DNA of 64,000 bases, taken from positions 1-64,000 of the forward strand of contig NZ_CAJATU010000042.1 in assembly GCF_903944925.1 (NCBI RefSeq). The letters run 5' to 3'. Under the pieces are notes generated by a model. It did no database searches and was not told where the DNA came from. It saw nothing but the letters and a program-made list of their open reading frames with translations. The position numbers were made by a program, and so were the translations under genes. Below are positions 24,269 to 34,326 of the stretch, piece after piece. Origin of the DNA: an uncultured Rhodopila sp. (GTDB lineage Bacteria; Pseudomonadota; Alphaproteobacteria; Acetobacterales; Acetobacteraceae). Positions within the stretch are counted from its first letter, which is position 1. Each line of letters begins with the position of its first letter.

Positions 24269-25509
24269 TTAGCCGGCAGGCGGCGTGTCCGATCCGTCCT
24301 TCGTCAGGCCATACGGCTTGACCGGCGCCCACACGTGTTCGGGCACCATGGTGCGCAGCCGCTTCGGGTAGGCGCGGCGGATGTGCAGCACCGTCTCCAC
24401 CGCCTTCATCTCCGGCCGCGCCCGGGCGAACTCCAGCCCGCGCGGCCCAACCCGAGGCATCAGCCAGCCGACAATCGGCCGCACGAAATTCGGCATCCCG
24501 CGCAGCGGCAGGCCGCCGGCGGCCCGCCAGGTGTTCTTCAAGAACCCGGTCACCCGCCCCTTCCGCTTGCCGGCGCTACCGGGTTCGGAGCTGCGAACTT
24601 CGCTGCCGAGCAGTCCCAGCAGTTCATCGCCGCGCTGGTTGCGGACCAGCAGCCATTGATCGCCCTGGCCGCCCATGTACCCGCCGGTAATGTCTTCCAG
24701 GACGTTGGTGTAATCCACGCAGGTACGGCAGGTCATCGGGAAGAAGTCCGGCGGCAGCTTGGATATCGGCAGCTTAAGGAACGGGATTTCCTTCGTCCGG
24801 CCGTCGCGGAAGCGCAGCTCGACATGGAAGTCGGCGTGGAACTCCAAGTACGTGATCGTGTCCGGGTCATCGGCCAGCCGCGCCAGGAACTCATGGAACC
24901 GGGAGGTCGTGGTGTTGTCGGAGCAGGGCGTGCCGATGATATACAGACGGTCCAGGCCGAGGTCCTGTTCGATCGAGCGAAGCGCATAAATCTGGCGGGG
25001 ATGCCGATGACGGCGGGGCGCTTGTAGCCCTTCCGAGCGGCCGCCGGCTCCAGCAGCGCCAGCTGCGGCGCGTAGCCCATCGGCATGCCCCTGCATTCCG
25101 CCATCCCGGCCGGATCGGTTACGATCACCGGCACCGGCCGCCAGCGGTCGTTCGGGTCCGCTGCCATGGGCAATACGGCATCGACGGCGCTGGTTTCGAG
25201 CACTCGCTGGGCAATGCGGGTGGCGATGCCGGTCCATTGCGCACCCGGCAGCGGGTTGACCATGGCGGCACGCACCATGCGGCGGAACGGGCCGAAACAT
25301 AGTTCGTCGGTGCGCTCCGGATCCCGCGCGCGGCCGTGCGCGCGGGTTTCCACGCCGGGGTAGTCAGGTTGGATGAACTGGCGGGCATGGCCGCAGCGCT
25401 TGGGTTCGGCGGTGCGGGAGATGCCGCAATCGGTGCACAGGCCGCGCGGCGCGGCATCCCGCAAGGGCGGCGCCCATGTCAATGCCGATGGATTGTGCTC
25501 AACGTCCAT
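24269..25509 (-). pseudogene. coenzyme F420 hydrogenase/dehydrogenase beta subunit-like gene, frameshifted
   Basis: Two overlapping frames together make one FrhB/FdhB family protein of about 412 residues. The first part (from ATG 25509) carries an Fe-S type CTDC...C motif (GLCTDCGISRTAEPKRCG) and runs to VIGIPA. The second frame continues QIYALRSIEQDLGLDRLYIIGTPCSDN and includes a further CRTC motif. The break is near 24990-25000, where one base appears missing around CCCCGCCAG. FrhB relatives include F420-reducing subunits and chlorophyllide-type reductases; the substrate here is unknown. It could be a true decayed gene or a sequencing error, as the rest looks well conserved. Confidence 0.75.
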
Positions 25510-25606
25510 GCTTCACCCGCCCCTGTTGCGCCGGGCCGGACAATTCTGCTTTCGGAGGGTTTGCGCAACCTCCCGCGTGCGTGACGGCGCGTATGGCTGG
25601 TTTAGG

Positions 25607-26758
25607 TCAGCGTCGCCGTAGGGTGTGGGCGACGATATCCGCCAGCAGCTCGTAGTCCTGCATGCGATTATAGGCGAAGGCGGACAGCCGCAGCCAAAGC
25701 GCCCCATCCAGCGCATGCACCGGCACGTCGGTGCCCGCCTCCAACAACCGGCCGCGGATCGCGAGCGCGTGCTCCGGGCTCGCATCCGCAACCGGCAGGC
25801 GGATCGTGGCCATCGCCGCTGCCAAGGACCCGGTTGAGCCGACGCCGGTGCCCAGCCGCCGGGCGACATAGTCGGCCCCATCGGCGGCCAGGAGACGGTT
25901 TCGCTCTCGCAAGTCCGCGCCGCCAAGCCGGTGGTGGAAGGCGATCGCTTCCGACGCCACCAGGAAGCGGCTTGGATCGGTTGTCCCGGTCCAGTCGAAC
26001 TCCGCCAGATAGCCCTTGCCGAAACCGTGCGAAATCGTGCCCGGGTGCAAACCGGGCTGCCGGGCGGGCGGCGCATGCAGGAAAGCGCAGCCCTTGGGGG
26101 CGCACAGCCATTTGTGACAATTGCCGGTGTACCAGTCGGCGCCGATGGCGCTGATGTCCAGGTCAATCTGGCCGGGTGCGTGGGCGCCATCGATCAGCAC
26201 CGGCACATCCGCCGCATGGCAGGCGGCGGCGATGCGGGCGGCGGGCAGCACGATGGCGCTGCCGGAGGTGATGTGGTCGATCACCGCCAGCTTCGTGCGC
26301 GGTGTGATTGCCGCCGTGACCGCGGCGACCAGGCCGTCCTCGGTCGGGTTGGGAAAGGGCGTCGCGGCTTCGGCGATGCTCGCCCCGGCTTGTTCGGTGA
26401 CGAATCGAACGGCGTTGCGCACAGCGCCATAGGCGTGGCTGAGAATCAGCACCTCGTCACCCGGCTTAAACGTCAGCGACCGCAGGACGGCGTTGCAGAC
26501 GGTCGTCGCGTTGTCCGCGAAAACGATGTCGCGACCCCGGGCATTGAGGAACCGCCCGAGATCCTCCGCCGCTTGCCTGAGGGCCGCCGGCAGAACCGTG
26601 CTGAAGAATCGTGTCGGCTGGCGCTCCATCCGGTCCTGCCAAGCGCGCTGCGCGTCTCGCACCGCCCGTGGCGTCGCGCCGAAGGAGCCGTGGTTGACGG
26701 TCACGAAATCCGGATCGAGGTCCCATTCGTGGCGAATGTCGGGGTCTTGCGTCGGCAT
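25607..26758 (-). CDS. aminotransferase class V-fold PLP enzyme (isopenicillin N epimerase-like)
   Basis: 383 residues from the ATG at 26758 (MPTQDPDIRHEWDLDPDFVTVNHGSFG); the HGSFG start is typical of the CefD-like subgroup. The PLP Lys lies in TGNCHKWLCAPKGCAFL, the cofactor-contacting Asp in VLIDGAHAPGQ, and the loop DHITSGSAIVLP is conserved. These enzymes act as cysteine desulphurase-like lyases, epimerases or transaminases, and the reaction here is not deducible. Cytoplasmic. A 30-bp longer upstream frame lacks family similarity and was not used. Confidence 0.88.
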   Translation of the reverse strand: MPTQDPDIRHEWDLDPDFVTVNHGSFGATPRAVRDAQRAWQDRMERQPTRFFSTVLPAALRQAAEDLGRFLNARGRDIVFADNATTVCNAVLRSLTFKPGDEVLILSHAYGAVRNAVRFVTEQAGASIAEAATPFPNPTEDGLVAAVTAAITPRTKLAVIDHITSGSAIVLPAARIAAACHAADVPVLIDGAHAPGQIDLDISAIGADWYTGNCHKWLCAPKGCAFLHAPPARQPGLHPGTISHGFGKGYLAEFDWTGTTDPSRFLVASEAIAFHHRLGGADLRERNRLLAADGADYVARRLGTGVGSTGSLAAAMATIRLPVADASPEHALAIRGRLLEAGTDVPVHALDGALWLRLSAFAYNRMQDYELLADIVAHTLRRR

Positions 26759-26816
26759 GCCGAAAAGTCTCGCACGCCGCCGCCGGTTTTGCACCTGCCA
26801 GCCCGGCTATTCCGGA

Positions 26817-27275
26817 TCAGGAGCAGGTCTTGCCGCCGCTCGGCCGATCGCCGGCTGCTTTGGCGGCTGTCTCGGACATATAGGTGCCGGATCTCGTCTT
26901 GCCGTAGTATCGATCGCCCTCGCAATGATAGACCTTGGATGACGAATTGACCCAGACCTGACCGTTGCCGCCACCGGCCCGCGTTGCAGCCGGCTTTTTG
27001 CCGCCCGCAGCCGCCGGCGTTGTTGCGGGAGAGGCATCGGTTGTCTTGGGTGGCGATGCAGCGGCACTGGTGCCGGTGCTGCCGGCCGCCGCTGCTGGTG
27101 CGGAGCCCCAAGTCCCCACCCCGCCATGGCCGCGGCAGGCACCTGAGCGCGACGCACCCGAGAACGAAGAGCCATCCTTGCAGGTGGCGGTCACGCTGGC
27201 GGTTGACTGCGCGTAGGTCCCGCCCGCGGTCAGCAGGCAAACCCCAAGCAGACACAGTAAGAGTTTGACACGCAT
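26817..27275 (-). CDS. secreted DUF3761-like protein
   Basis: 152 residues from the ATG at 27275 with a signal peptide (MRVKLLLCLLGVCLLTAGGTYA). The N-terminal mature part ATCKDGSSFSGASRSGACRGHGGVGTW matches the DUF3761 pattern. An Ala/Thr/Pro-rich linker follows. The C-terminus VWVNSSSKVYHCEGDRYYGKTRSGTYMSE recalls a small conserved module in exported proteins. Two Cys pairs may form disulphides in the periplasm. Function is unknown. Its upstream region (27276-27483) is AT-rich and probably holds its promoter. Confidence 0.75.
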   Translation of the reverse strand: MRVKLLLCLLGVCLLTAGGTYAQSTASVTATCKDGSSFSGASRSGACRGHGGVGTWGSAPAAAAGSTGTSAAASPPKTTDASPATTPAAAGGKKPAATRAGGGNGQVWVNSSSKVYHCEGDRYYGKTRSGTYMSETAAKAAGDRPSGGKTCS

Positions 27276-27483
27276 GGAGATTTTCTCCCGGATACGATAT
27301 CGATATCCTGGGATCAATTTGTTTCCGGCGGCAAGTCGCCAAGAGCGCTGCGTCTCATCACGATTAAGACAGTATTTCCAACGATAGCAGTATTATTGCG
27401 CCGCAACCTTTGCGGCCATTTTCTCTTCCACGTCAAGATGCACAGGCACAGCATGAATTTTTCCAATCAGCCATGCTGCGCTA

Positions 27484-28098
27484 TCAAGCGCTTTTTGTTA
27501 CGGTTGCCCCACGGCTGGCCCATGCCGCGAGACGCAGGATCGTTCCCAGCACGCACATCGTTGCAAACGGCACATAGAACGCCAGGACGCTGATCGTTCC
27601 GTCAGCAGGGTGGTTCAGAAAGTAGACAAGAAAGGCGAACGATATCGATTCCATTCCGGTAACCCGCAGCATCCGCCAGCGCAGATGGCCAAGTGCCAGC
27701 GCAACCCGATGGATCGACAGAAGCGAGAGCAAAAACGTCCACGCCAGTGCGATCATTTGACACATGAACACCGGGCGCGACAGCGGAAGCTCACCGGCCG
27801 TGCGATACAGCCAAGCGATAAGCGCGACATGCACGAGCTGGGCGGATGCGAACGACAGCCCGAAATCGCGCCCGCGCCAGGCGATCGTTTGGAAACCGGC
27901 TCCGAATAGCGTCTTCATTGCCCCGCCGGCATACGCAAGCCAGAACAGCAGAAATGAAAACCGCGCAGTAACCTGGAGCGCGCGGGCGAGACCGGCCGCT
28001 CCGGTTCCGAAAATAGAAAGCGCAGCGCCGGCCAGAATAGCCGCCAGGCAAAAAGCCGCGCCGGCCAAGCCGGCAGTGGGCAACTGTTTCATTTCCAT
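27484..28098 (-). CDS. integral membrane protein, unknown function
   Basis: 204 residues with five or six hydrophobic segments: GAAFCLAAILAGAALSIF, FSFLLFWLAYAGGAM, FASAQLVHVALIAWLY, MIALAWTFLLSLLSIHRVAL, and a pair near the C-terminus (SFAFLVYFLNH, LAFYVPFATMCVLGTIL). His residues inside helices (LVHVAL, SIHRVALALGH) could ligate haem as in ferric reductase-like proteins, but this is speculative. The start may be the first or third codon. An imperfect palindrome TTCCACTGGAA lies upstream of its start. It is not obviously in an operon. Confidence 0.65.
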   Translation of the reverse strand: MEMKQLPTAGLAGAAFCLAAILAGAALSIFGTGAAGLARALQVTARFSFLLFWLAYAGGAMKTLFGAGFQTIAWRGRDFGLSFASAQLVHVALIAWLYRTAGELPLSRPVFMCQMIALAWTFLLSLLSIHRVALALGHLRWRMLRVTGMESISFAFLVYFLNHPADGTISVLAFYVPFATMCVLGTILRLAAWASRGATVTKSA

Positions 28099-28279
28099 GA
28101 CCCGTTTTGTAACGCTTCCACTGGAATGTTAACAGCAAGTCCGTGGTCGAGTCTACTGACTGTCCCGTGTTCAGAGTGGAATGAACGGTACAAGATTGGC
28201 GTGGACTGCGCGCCCGGGCCGAACCTGTTCTTTTGCTTACCGGCAAAGCTGCGAACAGATTATCGCCCTGCAGCCACCC

Positions 28280-29305
28280 TTATGCGGTCGCGCGCTCCAT
28301 AATGCGGAATGGAACCAGCACCCGGTCCGCCTCCCGCGGGCCTTCCCCGGCCAACCGCCGCAACAGAAAAGCCGCAGCCGATCGGCCGGTTCCCGAGCCT
28401 TCCGGGCTGACAGTGGTAATCGCGGGTTCGTTCGCCGCGCTCAACTCAAGATTGCCGAATCCGACAACCGCCAGATGCTCGGGAATCATGACGCCCTGTA
28501 CACGCGCCTCGGTCACCACGCCGAACGCCATCAGGTCGGAACTGCAGAACAGCGCGCAGCGCTGGTCGAGAACCGGCAACAGGGCGCGTAAACCCTCCCG
28601 CCCCGCCGCCGCCGTGCTCGGCGACGGCGTCATCTGTTCCCAGATGATCGGCGTTCCCGCCGCGGCGACCGTCTCGGTAAAGCCTCGGGCCCGGCTCAAC
28701 GCCCGCGAATCCCGCGCCGTCAACACGGCAAACCGGTCATGTCCCTTGGCCAGCAGGAATGCCGCCACTTCGTGGCCGACATGAGCGTGGTCGAAGCCGA
28801 TGGCCATGTCGATCGGCCGGCTGGAGACATCCCAAACCTCCACCACCGGGATCCGCGCCTCGATCAACATTTGCAACGCGGCGGGGCTGTAGCCGGAACC
28901 GGTGATCAGCAGCGCATCCGGGCGGCGGCCGAGCAACGCTCGGAACATCGATTCGTCGTCGGTGTCCTCATAGCCGCTGATCGACAGCATGACCTGGTAG
29001 CCGGCGACCCGCATCGCATCGCTGAAGGACTGTACCAGGCCGGAAAACATCGGATGCGCGATCGTCGGCACGATGGCGGCGACCATGCGGGACTTGCGCG
29101 AGGACAGGCCGCCCGCGATCAGATTCGGGACGTAGCCGAGCCGATTGATCGCTTCCCGCACCCGCGCGGTGGTCTCCGGCGAGACCCGATCCGGCGTGTT
29201 GATCACCCGCGACACGGTCATCGGTGCGACGCCTGCCGCAGCCGCGACATCGGTGATCTTGACGGGCGCAGTGCGGGGGGGAGGGTCGCGCTCCGTTTCG
29301 GACAC
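28280..29305 (-). CDS. LacI family transcriptional regulator
   Basis: 341 residues from a GTG at 29305 with AGGGAAA upstream. N-terminal HTH (VKITDVAAAAGVAPMTVSRVINTPDRVSPETTARVREAINRLGYVPN) with the hinge helix, then a periplasmic-binding-protein-like effector domain (VAAIVPTIAHPMFSGLVQSFSDAM). The sequence is closest to the GntR-type gluconate regulators within LacI. The effector is likely a sugar or sugar acid. No sugar catabolic operon is immediately adjacent, so its targets are elsewhere or include the divergent glycosyltransferase gene. DNA-bound in the cytoplasm. Confidence 0.92.
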   Translation of the reverse strand: MSETERDPPPRTAPVKITDVAAAAGVAPMTVSRVINTPDRVSPETTARVREAINRLGYVPNLIAGGLSSRKSRMVAAIVPTIAHPMFSGLVQSFSDAMRVAGYQVMLSISGYEDTDDESMFRALLGRRPDALLITGSGYSPAALQMLIEARIPVVEVWDVSSRPIDMAIGFDHAHVGHEVAAFLLAKGHDRFAVLTARDSRALSRARGFTETVAAAGTPIIWEQMTPSPSTAAAGREGLRALLPVLDQRCALFCSSDLMAFGVVTEARVQGVMIPEHLAVVGFGNLELSAANEPAITTVSPEGSGTGRSAAAFLLRRLAGEGPREADRVLVPFRIMERATA

Positions 29306-29619
29306 CGTATTTTCCCTATGTTGGTTCTATTCGCCTTCAATCTAGCGCGCCGGGACGTGCGCGGCCAGAGCCGATGAACGGCCCTGCGCCCGAGGGCCGC
29401 GACACCACCCAGGCGGGATCGTTCAAAGCTGTCGCGCCGACGACCAGGCCGCCCGGCCTCGCTCGGTGGACATCATCCCATCCCGACCGGCTTCGCGCCC
29501 GCCGATCGGCTGTTGGCACAGCGCCTGGACCGCCGCCAAGACCCGTCTAACGAACAACACTTTGTAGGTTTCGGCCTCGTGAACGGACCTGCTCCGATTT
29601 TCGTGTTCCAACACCGGGC
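29306..29619. other. 314-bp divergent intergenic region
   Basis: Separates the LacI-type regulator (minus) from the large methyltransferase-glycosyltransferase gene (plus), so it must hold at least two promoters. No clear operator palindrome, RNA gene or protein-like frame was seen. Confidence 0.4.
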
Positions 29620-32600
29620 ATGAGGATCGCCAGCTTCGAAACGCCGTCGGGCGCCGCCGTAACATACGAAGCCCCAACCGAACGGCTAAATTTTGGGCAA
29701 GAAATAGAGTGGGATGCGCAACACTTAGCGCTCAGCGCCTGGACCGAGCATGTTCCATTTGCATTTTGGATCGTCAAGGCACTGCGGCCGGATTGCCTGG
29801 TCGAGCTCGGCACCGAACGGGGCGTCTCCTACGCCGCGTTCTGCCAGGCTGTCGCACGTTTGGGCCTCGGTTCACGCTGTTTCGCCGTCGATACATGGGA
29901 GGGCGATCATCAGGCCGGGCATTATGACGAGTCCGTCTACGCAAGTTTGGCGGAGCTGAACGATCGTCATTACCGACAGTTTTCTTCATTGCTGCGCTCA
30001 ACGTTCGCCGATGCCTTGCCCTACTTCGCCGACGGCGAGGTGGATCTGTTGCATATTGACGGACTGCACACCTATGAGGCGGTCGCGGGGGACTTCGCGA
30101 CGTGGAAGCCGAAGCTGTCCGACCGGGCAGTGGTAATATTCCACGATACCAATGTCCGCCGCGACGACTTCGGTGTCTGGCGGCTGTGGCGCGAACTGGC
30201 ACCGCAGTTTCCGCACTTCGAGTTCGTCCATGGACACGGCCTCGGCGTCCTCGGCGTGGGCAAGGATCTTCCTCCTCCCGTCCGGGCGTTGTTTGAGACC
30301 GAGACGGATGGTCACGCGCAGTCTGCCATCCGATCCCTGTTCTCTGCCCGCGGCAATGCCGTGTTGCGTGCGTACCAACTTCAATGCGCCCTTGAGCAAG
30401 CCGCTGCCGCGGCGGCTGATGCGGCGGCCCGGCGTGCCGAAGCCGAAGCGCTTCGTGGCCGGCTCGCATCTCAGGAGCAGGAAAGCGCGTCAGCGAAGAC
30501 AGAGAGCCATTCGCTGCGGCAACAAACTGAAGCAACCGTCGCTTCATTGCGGCGGGAGATATCTGATATCGCCGCGGAAAAAGCGGCATTGCAGCGCCAA
30601 CTGGGCTGTTCCGGTGAAGAACTGGCGGATTTGCGGGCCAAACTGGCGGCCTCCGAACTCGAGGCAGCCAATATGCGCAAGCAGCTACAGGAGACGCGGG
30701 AGGATCTGGTTCGGCAAACGGCGCCCTATCCGGCACTGCACGCCAAGATCGAGGAACTGACAGCGAAGCTGGCCGAAGCTGAAATACGTTGCGCAGCCTA
30801 CGTTTCATCGACATCGTGGCGCGTCACCGCACCGTTGCGGTTGGTAAAGACATCCATTTCCAGACGACGGAGCGGGGCGGCCGTTGCCGTGGTGCCCCCG
30901 GCGCCCACGCCGGTCGTTCGCCCGGAACGAATCTTCCCGGCGGCGGCTCAACTGCGGCTGCTGCAACCGCGCGTGCTGATCGTCGCGGAGCTTTCGTTGC
31001 CGCAATGCAGGAAGTACCGCGTTGACCAGAAGCACGATATGATCGAGGCGCTCGGGTGGGATTGCACCGTCGTGGCCTGGCAGGACACCGATCGCGTGCT
31101 GAGGCTGATGCAGAGCCACAGCATCGTCATCTTCTACCGCGTGCCGGCGTTCGAAAGTGCCCTGCGCTGCATGCGGGAAGCTGAGAATCTCGGTCTCCCG
31201 CATTACTTCGAACTTGATGATCTTATCTTCGATCTCGACGACTACGCGGCGAATCCCAACCTGACCGGGCTTGACCAGCCGACGACGAAAGCACTGTTCG
31301 ATGGCGCAACGCTCTATCGTCACGCGCTGCAACGATGCCGGAACGTCATCGCCAGCACGCCGTATCTGGCGGAGCGGATGCAGGCTGCCGGCGGAGGATC
31401 ATCGGCCTGTATCGAAAACGCACTGGATAGCGAAACATTGCGTGTCGCGGCGGAAGCAAGCGGTCGTTCGGAAGACGGCCAGATCAGGATCCTCTACGGT
31501 TCGGGCACGCGCACCCATGACGCGGATTTCGCCTTCGTTGCGTCTGCGCTGAAGCGCGTGGCCACTGAACACCCCAACGTCCAGATCGTATTGGTTGGCG
31601 AATTGGGTCCGCCCAAAAGCCTGCTCGATCTTGGAGCGCAGCTAACGCGATTGCCCGCATGTCCCTATCCGGAGTACCTCGCGCTGCTGGCGCAAAGCGA
31701 CATCGCGATCGCGCCGCTGTTTCCCGCCACTTTCAATGAGGCAAAAAGCAACATCAAATTCCTCGAAGCCGCTTCCGTCGGAGTTCCATCCGTCTGCTCC
31801 CCGCGATCGGCTTTTGCCCGCGCGATCCGTCCCGGCGAAACCGGCTTCCTCGCCGAATCCTCCGATGAATGGTACCAGGCACTGACTGCTCTGGTAACCG
31901 ATCGGGATCTGCGACACCGCGTCGGGACGGCCGCCCGGCAGGACGTGCTGGAGCGTTACAGTCCCGCTGCGATTGGCTCGCGCCAGCTTAGGCCTGTTCT
32001 GGCCGCGCATCAGCCGGCGGCTGATCCCAGGCTGCATGTTCTGCAGGTCAACATTCTGTTCCGGCCTCAGTCTTTCGGTGGCGCAACTATCGTGATGGAG
32101 GAGATGACACGCCTTATGGCGCAGGATCGCAGCACCCGCGTAAGCGTTTTCACCAGTGCGCCCGCAGGATGGCTGAGACCCTATGCCGTCGAGCGCAGCG
32201 AGGAAGACGGCATCCCGGTATTCCGCATCGGCCTTCAGGATCGGATCGGCTGGATGCAGGAGGCGTGGGACGAACAGGCGGCAGAGGCTTTCCGCGAAGT
32301 CCTGCGAGCCTTGCGGCCTGACGTGGTGCATGTCCACTCCATCCAGGGCATTGGCGGCGGATGCGTGGAGATGTGCCGCGAGGAAAACATCCCCGTCGTC
32401 GTGACGCTGCACGATGCGTGGTGGCTGTGCGAGCGCCAATTCCTGGTGACAGGAGAAGGCAAATATTGCGGCCAGCAAAATATCAACCTGAACGTATGTG
32501 CCACCTGCGTGCCCGATATCGGCGCGACCGTGTTGCGCAATTTGCGGCTTCGGCAGGCGCTCGACGGCGCTGACCTGCTACTGGCGCCATCGCAGCATTG

Positions 32601-33264
32601 GCGTCGTTTTTATCTGGCCAATGGCGTCGCGGCGGAACGGGTCGTTGTAAACGAAAACGGTATAAACCTCCCTGCCCGCGCTACGCCGAACGCAGGGGCC
32701 ACGCGCCTGAGGTTCGGGTTTGTTGCCGGTGCCGAGGCGGTTAAAGGTTTTCCCGTTCTGAAGCGCGCCTTTGAGGCGTTGGAGCGGGACGACTGGGAAC
32801 TCGTGCTGGTCAATCATGGTTTGTCGATCGGAGTAGACTCCTACGCCGGGATCACCTGGCAAGCGCGCGGAACCGTATATACAGTCCCGCCGTTCAAGGA
32901 CAGTGGACGCGAGGAATTCTACGACTCCGTGGATGTGCTGCTTTTCCCTTCGCAATGGCCCGAATCGTTCGGCCTCACGGTGCGGGAAGCATTGGCACGC
33001 AACAAATGGGTCATCGCCACGGACCAGGGCGGAGCGGCCGAAGTCATCAAGCCAGGCGTCAACGGCACGCTGATTCCGATTACGGACGATGCCAGCCCGC
33101 TGCGCAAGGCGATCGAAGATCTTCTGGACCGAAAGCCCGAATTGGCGGGCTGGGTCAATCCGGCGTCAGACCGGATTCGCAGCTTCGAGGCGCAGGCCCG
33201 GGAGCTGCGCGACATCCTGGCGTCGGTCGCGTCGAGCGCCGTCGAAAAAACCCGCGCGGCATAA
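29620..33264 (+). CDS. trifunctional protein: SAM methyltransferase, coiled coil and two GT4-type domains
   Basis: 1,214 residues in one frame. Residues ~1-235: class I methyltransferase of the Methyltransf_24 type (LVELGTERGVSYAAFC, DLLHIDGLHTYEAV, VVIFHDTNVRRDDFGV). Residues ~250-400: an alanine/glutamate coiled coil that may set the spacing of the active sites. Residues ~445-790: GT-B domain with SNIKFLEAASVGVPSVCS. Residues ~800-1205: second GT4 domain with SFGGATIVMEEMTRLM, HDAWWLCERQFL and PESFGLTVREALARNKWVIATDQGG. Proteins of this layout build or cap O-antigen-like and other surface glycans. The next gene is a second methyltransferase, 12 bp downstream. Confidence 0.88.
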   Translation: MRIASFETPSGAAVTYEAPTERLNFGQEIEWDAQHLALSAWTEHVPFAFWIVKALRPDCLVELGTERGVSYAAFCQAVARLGLGSRCFAVDTWEGDHQAGHYDESVYASLAELNDRHYRQFSSLLRSTFADALPYFADGEVDLLHIDGLHTYEAVAGDFATWKPKLSDRAVVIFHDTNVRRDDFGVWRLWRELAPQFPHFEFVHGHGLGVLGVGKDLPPPVRALFETETDGHAQSAIRSLFSARGNAVLRAYQLQCALEQAAAAAADAAARRAEAEALRGRLASQEQESASAKTESHSLRQQTEATVASLRREISDIAAEKAALQRQLGCSGEELADLRAKLAASELEAANMRKQLQETREDLVRQTAPYPALHAKIEELTAKLAEAEIRCAAYVSSTSWRVTAPLRLVKTSISRRRSGAAVAVVPPAPTPVVRPERIFPAAAQLRLLQPRVLIVAELSLPQCRKYRVDQKHDMIEALGWDCTVVAWQDTDRVLRLMQSHSIVIFYRVPAFESALRCMREAENLGLPHYFELDDLIFDLDDYAANPNLTGLDQPTTKALFDGATLYRHALQRCRNVIASTPYLAERMQAAGGGSSACIENALDSETLRVAAEASGRSEDGQIRILYGSGTRTHDADFAFVASALKRVATEHPNVQIVLVGELGPPKSLLDLGAQLTRLPACPYPEYLALLAQSDIAIAPLFPATFNEAKSNIKFLEAASVGVPSVCSPRSAFARAIRPGETGFLAESSDEWYQALTALVTDRDLRHRVGTAARQDVLERYSPAAIGSRQLRPVLAAHQPAADPRLHVLQVNILFRPQSFGGATIVMEEMTRLMAQDRSTRVSVFTSAPAGWLRPYAVERSEEDGIPVFRIGLQDRIGWMQEAWDEQAAEAFREVLRALRPDVVHVHSIQGIGGGCVEMCREENIPVVVTLHDAWWLCERQFLVTGEGKYCGQQNINLNVCATCVPDIGATVLRNLRLRQALDGADLLLAPSQHWRRFYLANGVAAERVVVNENGINLPARATPNAGATRLRFGFVAGAEAVKGFPVLKRAFEALERDDWELVLVNHGLSIGVDSYAGITWQARGTVYTVPPFKDSGREEFYDSVDVLLFPSQWPESFGLTVREALARNKWVIATDQGGAAEVIKPGVNGTLIPITDDASPLRKAIEDLLDRKPELAGWVNPASDRIRSFEAQARELRDILASVASSAVEKTRAA

Positions 33265-33276
33265 GGAGACACTATC

Positions 33277-34326
33277 TTGGTAGAAGATCGTCCAGCGGAA
33301 TTACTCGCCGGAATAAGCCGCGACAGCAAAATTCTCGAACTCGGCCCCAGCGTGTCGCCGATGGCACCCCGATCCGCCGGGTGGGACGTGACCGTAGTCG
33401 ATCACGCCACCCGGGAGGAACTGGTTGAAAAATATAAGGTCGATCCGAACGTAACGGTGGAAAACATCGAAAATGTCGATTTTGTCTGGAAGAACGGCCC
33501 ATTGCATGAGGTTGTTCCGGCAGAGTTGCTCGGCACTTTTGACGTCTTGATCGCCAGCCACGTGATCGAGCACCTTCCCGATCCGATCGGGTTCATGCAG
33601 TCCGCAACGAAGCTGCTGCATCCGCAGCGGGGGCAGTTGGCGCTGGCCGTGCCGGATAAGCGCTGGTGCTTCGACTACCTGAAGCAGGTCAGTTCCACCG
33701 GCCAGTTTCTTGCCGCGCACCGCATGGGCGCGCAGCGGCATGGCCTGGCGACGCGGTTCGATCATTCCGCCTACATCGCTTTCAACCACGGCCGCCCCGC
33801 CTGGGGACGGGAGCGGCTGACCGGGCTGAAACTCGCCGACACGCTAGACCATGCCTACAGCGAATTCCAGTCATGGTCGGATGATCCGAACGTGCCTTAC
33901 GTGGACTGCCACGCCTGGCACTTTACGCCTGCCAGCTTCGCGCTGCTGATCCTGGAGGCGGCGGATATCGGACTGCTGGATTGGCGCGTGGAGTGGCTTC
34001 GCCCACGGGCAGGCGTGGAATTTTTCACCCGGCTCGTGCGTGGGCGGCAACAATTCGCCAGCCCGGCCGATCGCGAAAATCGGCGCACGGAGCTGCTGAA
34101 ACAAATATTGCTGGATCTTCGGGAACAGACTGATTGGCTCGTTGATTCGACCGAACCAAAGCCGATTGTCGTGCAAGGCGGGTTCGATGAGGAGGCAAAG
34201 CAGAATTTGCAGCAAATCGCGGAAACCGCGGCAGCTATCCGCACTGCGATGCGCCCCGGCCGCGCGATTTGGCAGCAGATGCTGCCGCTGCGCCGTACCG
34301 TCGCCAAGCTCCGGGGCCGGGCCTGA
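33277..34326 (+). CDS. class I SAM-dependent methyltransferase
   Basis: 349 residues starting at TTG 33277. An AAGGAG ribosome site overlaps the stop of the large upstream gene (33262-33267), and no in-frame ATG lies near. The SAM fold has motif I ILELGPSVSPM, VTVVDHATR, ASHVIEHLPDP and LHPQRGQLALAVPDKRWCFDYL. Central VDCHAWHFTPASF and a C-terminal helical tail follow. The family often methylates sugars or lipid-linked glycans. Tight coupling with the glycosyltransferase gene implies a shared pathway, probably surface polysaccharide. Confidence 0.88.
   Translation: MVEDRPAELLAGISRDSKILELGPSVSPMAPRSAGWDVTVVDHATREELVEKYKVDPNVTVENIENVDFVWKNGPLHEVVPAELLGTFDVLIASHVIEHLPDPIGFMQSATKLLHPQRGQLALAVPDKRWCFDYLKQVSSTGQFLAAHRMGAQRHGLATRFDHSAYIAFNHGRPAWGRERLTGLKLADTLDHAYSEFQSWSDDPNVPYVDCHAWHFTPASFALLILEAADIGLLDWRVEWLRPRAGVEFFTRLVRGRQQFASPADRENRRTELLKQILLDLREQTDWLVDSTEPKPIVVQGGFDEEAKQNLQQIAETAAAIRTAMRPGRAIWQQMLPLRRTVAKLRGRA

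Noticed and set aside
24985-25005. Programmed ribosomal frameshift in the FrhB-like gene
   Set aside because: No slippery heptamer or downstream pseudoknot is evident, and the family does not use frameshifting.
28110-28125. TTCCACTGGAA palindrome as a LacI-family operator
   Set aside because: Too short and lacks the central CG usual for LacI/GntR-type sites. Chance occurrence is likely.
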